Of a DNA stretch of 64,000 bases, positions 60,386 to 64,000 are shown piece by piece. Every line of letters begins with the position of its first letter. Positions within the stretch are counted from its first letter, which is position 1. Origin of the DNA: Streptosporangium brasiliense (GTDB lineage Bacteria > Actinomycetota > Actinomycetes > Streptosporangiales > Streptosporangiaceae). The translations under genes and the position numbers were made by a program. Location of the stretch: contig NZ_JAUSRB010000002.1 in NCBI RefSeq assembly GCF_030811595.1, forward strand, positions 6,448,001 through 6,512,000, written 5' to 3'. A model generated the notes under the pieces. That model did no database searches and was not told the origin of the DNA. It saw only the letters and a list, made by a program, of their open reading frames with translations.

Positions 60386-61027
60386 ATGACCGACAGCCGC
60401 CGGCCCCGCGCCGACGCCCGCCGCAACTACACGCGACTCCTGGACGAGGCCGACGCGGCCTTCCGGGAGAGAGGCGTTCAGTCCAGCCTGGAGAGCATCG
60501 CCCGCCGCGCCGGCGTGGCCATCGGCACCCTCTACGGCCACTTCCCCACCCGCCGGGCCCTGGTCGGCGCGCTGCTCCGGGAGCGTCACCAGGCCCTGTT
60601 CGAGCTGGGCGACCACCTTCTGGCCCACCCCGCGCCGGACGCGCTCTCCACCTGGGTCCGCGCGGCCACCGCGCACGCCGCCGGCTACAGCGGCCTGGCC
60701 GCCATGCTCGCCGACGGCCTGGACGACGAGGCCTCGGAGTTGCACACCGCCTGCCTGCGCATGGCCGACACCGGGGAACGGCTCGTCGCCCGCGCACGCG
60801 AGGCGGGCGCCCTCCGCCCCGACGCGACGGGTGCCGACATCACCGCTCTGGTGACCGCCGCCGCCTCCCTGCACGAGCACCTGTCCGCGGCCGACTCCGA
60901 GCGCCTCGTCACTCTCACCCTGGACGGCCTCGCCCGCGACCCCGGCGCCGTCAAGGACGCGTCACCCGCCCCGGACGGGCGGACGTCCGGGACGGGCGGG
61001 CGCCGCACTGCCGCCACAACCGCATGA
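60386..61027 (+). CDS. TetR-family regulator
   Basis: A 213-residue TetR protein: ARRNYTRLLDEADAAFRERG, VQSSLESIARRAGVAIGTLY and GHFPTRRALVGALL form the HTH, similar in detail to the TetR protein at 4172-4783 (ARRNY..LL..A..AF.E.GV..SL..IAR.AGV..GTLYGHFPTR). The tail beyond about 190 is Pro/Arg/Gly-rich. It is divergent from the NmrA-like gene and likely represses it. Confidence 0.9.
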   Translation: MTDSRRPRADARRNYTRLLDEADAAFRERGVQSSLESIARRAGVAIGTLYGHFPTRRALVGALLRERHQALFELGDHLLAHPAPDALSTWVRAATAHAAGYSGLAAMLADGLDDEASELHTACLRMADTGERLVARAREAGALRPDATGADITALVTAAASLHEHLSAADSERLVTLTLDGLARDPGAVKDASPAPDGRTSGTGGRRTAATTA

Positions 61028-61046
61028 GCACCGGATCTGCGGGGTC

Positions 61047-61062
61047 GCGCCCGCGCGGGCGC
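61047..61062. terminator. palindrome after the TetR gene
   Basis: GCGCCCGCGCGGGCGC is perfect, beginning 20 nt after the TetR stop. It may form a terminator or merely reflect GC-rich composition. Confidence 0.4.
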
Positions 61063-61106
61063 AAGGCCGGGGAGAGCGTCGTCCCAACCGCGGCAGTGAT
61101 TGTTTA

Positions 61107-61142
61107 CGTTCCAGCAAAAGCTAACTTGCTTTTACGGAAACG
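61107..61142. promoter_or_regulatory. imperfect dyad in the AT-rich gap before the IS30-HTH/MarR gene
   Basis: CGTTCCAGCAAAAGC and GCTTTTACGGAAACG pair at 12 of 15 positions around TAACTT. The whole gap 61063-61326 is AT-richer than its surroundings and also holds TTGCAAT twice (near 61195 and 61242). It is probably the control region of the gene at 61327. Confidence 0.45.
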
Positions 61143-61326
61143 CCAACACGGCTGACGGCTTCATCTGTATTTTTGCAGGCGAACGCCGCCGCGTTTTGCA
61201 ATTAATGTGAAGTCGAATGCGGGGCCCGGCCCCACTTTCTTGCAATGAGGTGCCCGCGGACGCGATACTGGTCCATCCACCCCCGCGGATGCGTCGAGCG
61301 GACCAGATCAGCAGGAGGCAGCACCG

Positions 61327-62052
61327 ATGCCCGGAGGCAGGCTGACCCACCAGGAGCGCCGGCAGATCGCCGAGGGACTGGCCGAAAGGCTCACCTACAC
61401 CGAGATCGCCGGCCGCCTGGGACGACCGATCTCCACCATCACCCGGGAGGTGACCCGTAACGGCGGCCCCGGTGGCTACCGGGCCGACCAGGCGCATCGG
61501 GCGACCGAAGGGCGCGCCCGCCGGCGCAAGCCGGCCCCGGTCCCGGGACCGCCGGCCCTCACCGACGCGCACGGGCGCGACCCCGAGGCGGTCCGCGACC
61601 TGGAGGAGCGCTTCACCGCGATGATGATCGGCACGGGGCTGCCGCGCATGACCGCCCGGGTGCTCACCTGCCTCTACACCACTGACAGCGGCAGCCTGAC
61701 CGCCGCCGAGCTCGTCCAGCGCCTCCAGGTCAGCCCCGCGTCCATCTCCAAGGCCATCGGCGAACTCGAACAGCAGGAGCTGATCCGGCGTGAACGCGAC
61801 CCGCATCGGCGGCGCGACCGGTACGTCATCGACGCCGACGCCTGGTTCCGGGGCTGGATGGCCAGCGCCAGGCAGAACACCTTGCTGGCGGATTTCGCCC
61901 GCGAGGGAGCCCAGGTCCTCGGCGCCGCCACCCCCGCCGGCACCCGGCTGCAGGACATCGGCCAGTTCTTCGAACATGTCGGTCACACCATGCTCCAGGC
62001 GGCCGAGCAATGGCGGCAGGCCTATTCCGCGAGGCGCACGACAGACGGTTAG
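61327..62052 (+). CDS. regulator with an IS30-transposase-type HTH joined to a MarR-like winged helix
   Basis: A 241-residue protein. Residues 1-60 (LTHQERRQIAEGLAERLTYT, EIAGRLGRPISTITREVTRN) match the HTH_38 domain at the start of IS30 transposases, including the GGYRADQAHRAT follow-on. Residues about 75-235 form a GbsR/MarR-like winged helix (GLPRMTARVLTCLYTTDSGS, LTAAELVQRLQVSPASISKA, ERDPHRRRDRYVI). No transposase DDE catalytic domain is present. The fusion may be a domesticated transposase HTH. Confidence 0.8.
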   Translation: MPGGRLTHQERRQIAEGLAERLTYTEIAGRLGRPISTITREVTRNGGPGGYRADQAHRATEGRARRRKPAPVPGPPALTDAHGRDPEAVRDLEERFTAMMIGTGLPRMTARVLTCLYTTDSGSLTAAELVQRLQVSPASISKAIGELEQQELIRRERDPHRRRDRYVIDADAWFRGWMASARQNTLLADFAREGAQVLGAATPAGTRLQDIGQFFEHVGHTMLQAAEQWRQAYSARRTTDG

Positions 62053-62145
62053 GCGTCCTCCTCCCGGCCGTGGTCCCGGCCGCCGTCCGGCAGCTCGATC
62101 AGCCGGGTCGGCAGGGGGATCGGCCGGGCCGGTGGTGACGCGTCC

Positions 62146-62345
62146 ATGGGTGAGCACGAGGCGTTCCTCGACACCGGGCCCCTGGAGCTGACCGCGGTCG
62201 AACTGTCCCAGCGCCTGTTCGACCGGGCGAAGATCGCAGCCACTCCCATGGACGGCCGGGGCCCAGCGGAAGGCACCACCTGCGGCTCGTGCTCGCCGAC
62301 GGACCCGTCGAACGCCTCACCGGAGCGGCTCCGCGCCTGGCGTTC
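62146..62345 (+). pseudogene. C-terminal scrap of a class I/II aminotransferase
   Basis: ELTAVELSQRLFDRAKIAAT is followed by PMDG; after a frame change near 62270, LRLVLADGPVERLTGAAPRL follows. Together these resemble the end of PLP aminotransferases (the usual VAATPMxGWG..., RFVFANEPVERL). The rest of the gene is absent, and one frameshift separates the parts. It ends at the converging kinase gene. Confidence 0.5.
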
Positions 62346-63912
62346 AGGACGACTTGCAGGTGGTCCCGTCCGCCCGGGCATCCGGGTAGCCGGGGTAGGC
62401 CCAGCGGCATACGGCCGTCATGTCGACCTGCTTCCCGCCGGGGCCGTAGCACCAGTAGTAGCCCGGGCCGCCGCCGGCGGCGGCGTATCCCTGGTCCTGG
62501 CAGTAGCCGTTCATGTCGCTTCCGGACACAGTCCCGAGCACCTTCGGGCCCGCAGTGGGCTGCTCCCCTGCGTCCGATGACGGCTTCTCACTCACCCCCG
62601 GTCGTGGAGAAGACTTTTCCTCCACGGCTGGTCGTGAGGGTTTCTCCTCCGGATCTGAGCGTGGCTTCTCGCTGACGTCTGATCGTGAAGGGGACTTGTC
62701 CTTCCCGTCGGACTGTGAGGGCGGCTTCTCGGATGCCGGAGACCGCGTGCCGTCCGGGCGTCGCGGGTTCCGCGTACCGGCTGTTGGAACCGTCCGGGGC
62801 CGGGGGGACGGCGATCCGGTCCGGCCCGCCACGGTGTCGGCCGGGCTGGGTGAGACCGTGGTGGCGCCGGAGGGCGGGCTGGAGCGCGGCGCCCGTGAGG
62901 CGTCGGAGTTCTCGCCTCCCGGATCGGAGGGGATGAGGGAGTAGGCGATGCCCAGGGCCGCGAACAGGGCCAGGACCGTGGCACCGGCCAGGACGGAGCG
63001 GCGGCGCTTGACGCTGCCGGCCGGTGTCCGGTCCTGCCCGTCGCCCTGACGCGCCCCGGCGGCCTGGCCGGCCGGAGGGTTTCCGGTCAGCCAGGCCGGA
63101 CCGGGCAGGCCGCGCAAGCCGTCCACGACCTCCGCGGCGGTGGGCCGCCGGGCCGGGTCCTTGGCCAGGCAGGCGCGGACGATGGCGCAGAGCCGCCCGT
63201 CCAGCCAGGTCAGGTCCGGCTCGTCATAGAGGATCGACCGCATGACCGCGGGGATCGACTCGCCCTTGAAGGCCCTCTCCCCGGTGGCGGCGAACACCAT
63301 GGTCGCCCCCCAGGCGAACAGGTCGGCCGCGGGCCCGACCTCACCATCCGCGATCTGCTCGGGCGCCATGTAACCGGGGCTGCCCACGACCTGGCTGGTG
63401 ATGATCGACCGGCTGAGGTCCAGTGCCCGGGCGATCCCGAAGTCGATCACCACCGGGCCGTCCAGGCCGAGCAGGACGTTGCCCGGCTTGAAATCCCGGT
63501 GGACCACGTCCGCCTGGTGGATCGCGGCCAGCGCCGTCGCGGTGTTGAGCGCCAGCCGTTCCAGCGCCGCCCCGCTGCGCGGGCCCGTGCTGCGCACCGA
63601 CTCCTGCAGCGACGGTCCCTCCACGAATTCGCTGACTATGTAGGGTTGTCCGTTCACGGAACCGCTGTCGAGCACCTTCGCCGTGCAGAACAGGGCCACC
63701 CGCTTGGCGATTTCGACCTCGCTCAGGAAGCGGGCCCGGGCACTCTTGTCGACGACCAGGTGCGGGTGGAGCAGCTTTATCGCCACCCGCTGCCCCGGAA
63801 CCGCGCTACCGACATAAACCGTGCCCTGACCGCCGGTGCCGAGCCGGCCCTCAAGGCGGTACGGCCCCACCGCTTCCAGATCCGAGGGCAGCAGAGCCAT
63901 CCACTCGGGCAC
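62344..63912 (-). CDS. membrane Ser/Thr protein kinase (PknB-like) with Cys-containing external domain
   Basis: A 522-residue kinase. Cytosolic kinase domain (about 16-270): glycine loop RLGTGGQGTVYVG, K46 in VAIKLL, HRDFKPGN (138-145), DFG at 157-159, GSPGYMAPEQIA. One membrane helix follows (about 307-327, AGATVLALFAALGIAYSLI). The outside holds a long Ser/Pro/Lys-rich linker with repeated SEKP units, then a C-terminal domain of about 55 residues with four cysteines (GYCQDQGYA, YWCYGPGG, AVCRWAYPG, TTCKSS). No PASTA repeats. GTG start after GGAGG. The last 88 nt of the window hold nothing I can assign. Confidence 0.9.
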   Translation of the reverse strand: MPEWMALLPSDLEAVGPYRLEGRLGTGGQGTVYVGSAVPGQRVAIKLLHPHLVVDKSARARFLSEVEIAKRVALFCTAKVLDSGSVNGQPYIVSEFVEGPSLQESVRSTGPRSGAALERLALNTATALAAIHQADVVHRDFKPGNVLLGLDGPVVIDFGIARALDLSRSIITSQVVGSPGYMAPEQIADGEVGPAADLFAWGATMVFAATGERAFKGESIPAVMRSILYDEPDLTWLDGRLCAIVRACLAKDPARRPTAAEVVDGLRGLPGPAWLTGNPPAGQAAGARQGDGQDRTPAGSVKRRRSVLAGATVLALFAALGIAYSLIPSDPGGENSDASRAPRSSPPSGATTVSPSPADTVAGRTGSPSPRPRTVPTAGTRNPRRPDGTRSPASEKPPSQSDGKDKSPSRSDVSEKPRSDPEEKPSRPAVEEKSSPRPGVSEKPSSDAGEQPTAGPKVLGTVSGSDMNGYCQDQGYAAAGGGPGYYWCYGPGGKQVDMTAVCRWAYPGYPDARADGTTCKSS

Positions 63913-64000
63913 GTGTCCTCCAGCGTCGAATAGGCGAGATCTTGTCCGCGGCCACCCACTGGGCAGCGGTTACGCGTGACCGCCCGCTCAGCGGTGACGG

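Overview
The window is about 70% GC or higher, codes densely on both strands, uses GTG starts often, and its coding sequence is rich in G/C third positions. Gene content fits a filamentous actinomycete: an MmyB-type XRE regulator, a TipA-like MerR regulator, a trans-membrane Ser/Thr kinase, an L,D-transpeptidase lipoprotein, an Rv2578c-type radical SAM gene, a SpoIIE/STAS partner-switch and many one-component regulators. I infer a member of the Streptosporangiales or a close relative; no rRNA, tRNA or species marker in the window confirms this. I saw no CRISPR array, tRNA, rRNA or intact insertion sequence.

Layout. 0-9 kb: small regulator/effector cassettes: a methyltransferase, an HxlR-RibD/DHFR-like-MBL cluster with a clear operator, a serine-recombinase relic, a TetR/MFS drug-efflux pair with twin operators, a PIN-type toxin-antitoxin-like pair, and a MarR-MFS unit facing an RND pump. 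9-20 kb: the RND pump, purB followed by a GNAT protein and a DUF4037 protein, a TipA-like regulator with a textbook 19-bp-spacer promoter, a truncated methionine aminopeptidase facing an XRE regulator, and a tyrosine recombinase. 20-25 kb: a DNA-alkylation-repair operon (ogt, ECF sigma, ogt) and a membrane pentapeptide-repeat protein, then 0.8 kb without genes. 25-34 kb: a LysR regulator facing a membrane protein and a Tat-exported multicopper oxidase, then small enzymes (oxidoreductase, SRPBCC, Nudix, DUF952, class V aminotransferase, GNAT). 34-37 kb: a DJ-1 protein facing a GlxA-type AraC gene, followed by a radical SAM gene; both of the latter carry clustered frameshifts.

37-50 kb: L,D-transpeptidase; an operon of SpoIIE phosphatase, B12-binding protein and STAS antagonist; an exported DUF4394 protein; a compact P450 coupled to a PEP-mutase-like enzyme; recD2; a peroxiredoxin; and a histidine kinase fused by deletion to the end of its response regulator. 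50-64 kb: a copper-amine-oxidase-like protein with an altered cofactor motif, an APH(3')-like kinase, an RraA-like protein, a cold-shock gene with a structured leader, a DUF1266 protein, a lipoprotein, an erythromycin-esterase-family gene with its repressor and operator, an NmrA/TetR divergent pair, a regulator combining an IS30-type HTH with a MarR-like domain, and a Ser/Thr kinase.

Two themes stand out. First, efflux and modifying enzymes of antibiotic-resistance type (two MFS pumps, RND, APH, Ere, TipA-like) are spread through the window, each beside its own regulator. Second, gene decay is frequent (recombinase, methionine aminopeptidase, AraC, radical SAM, kinase/regulator, monooxygenase and aminotransferase relics). 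The most unusual non-coding signal is a 72-nt element present twice in inverted orientation (41749-41820 and 50166-50237, 63 of 72 positions identical), each copy upstream of a gene for an exported protein.
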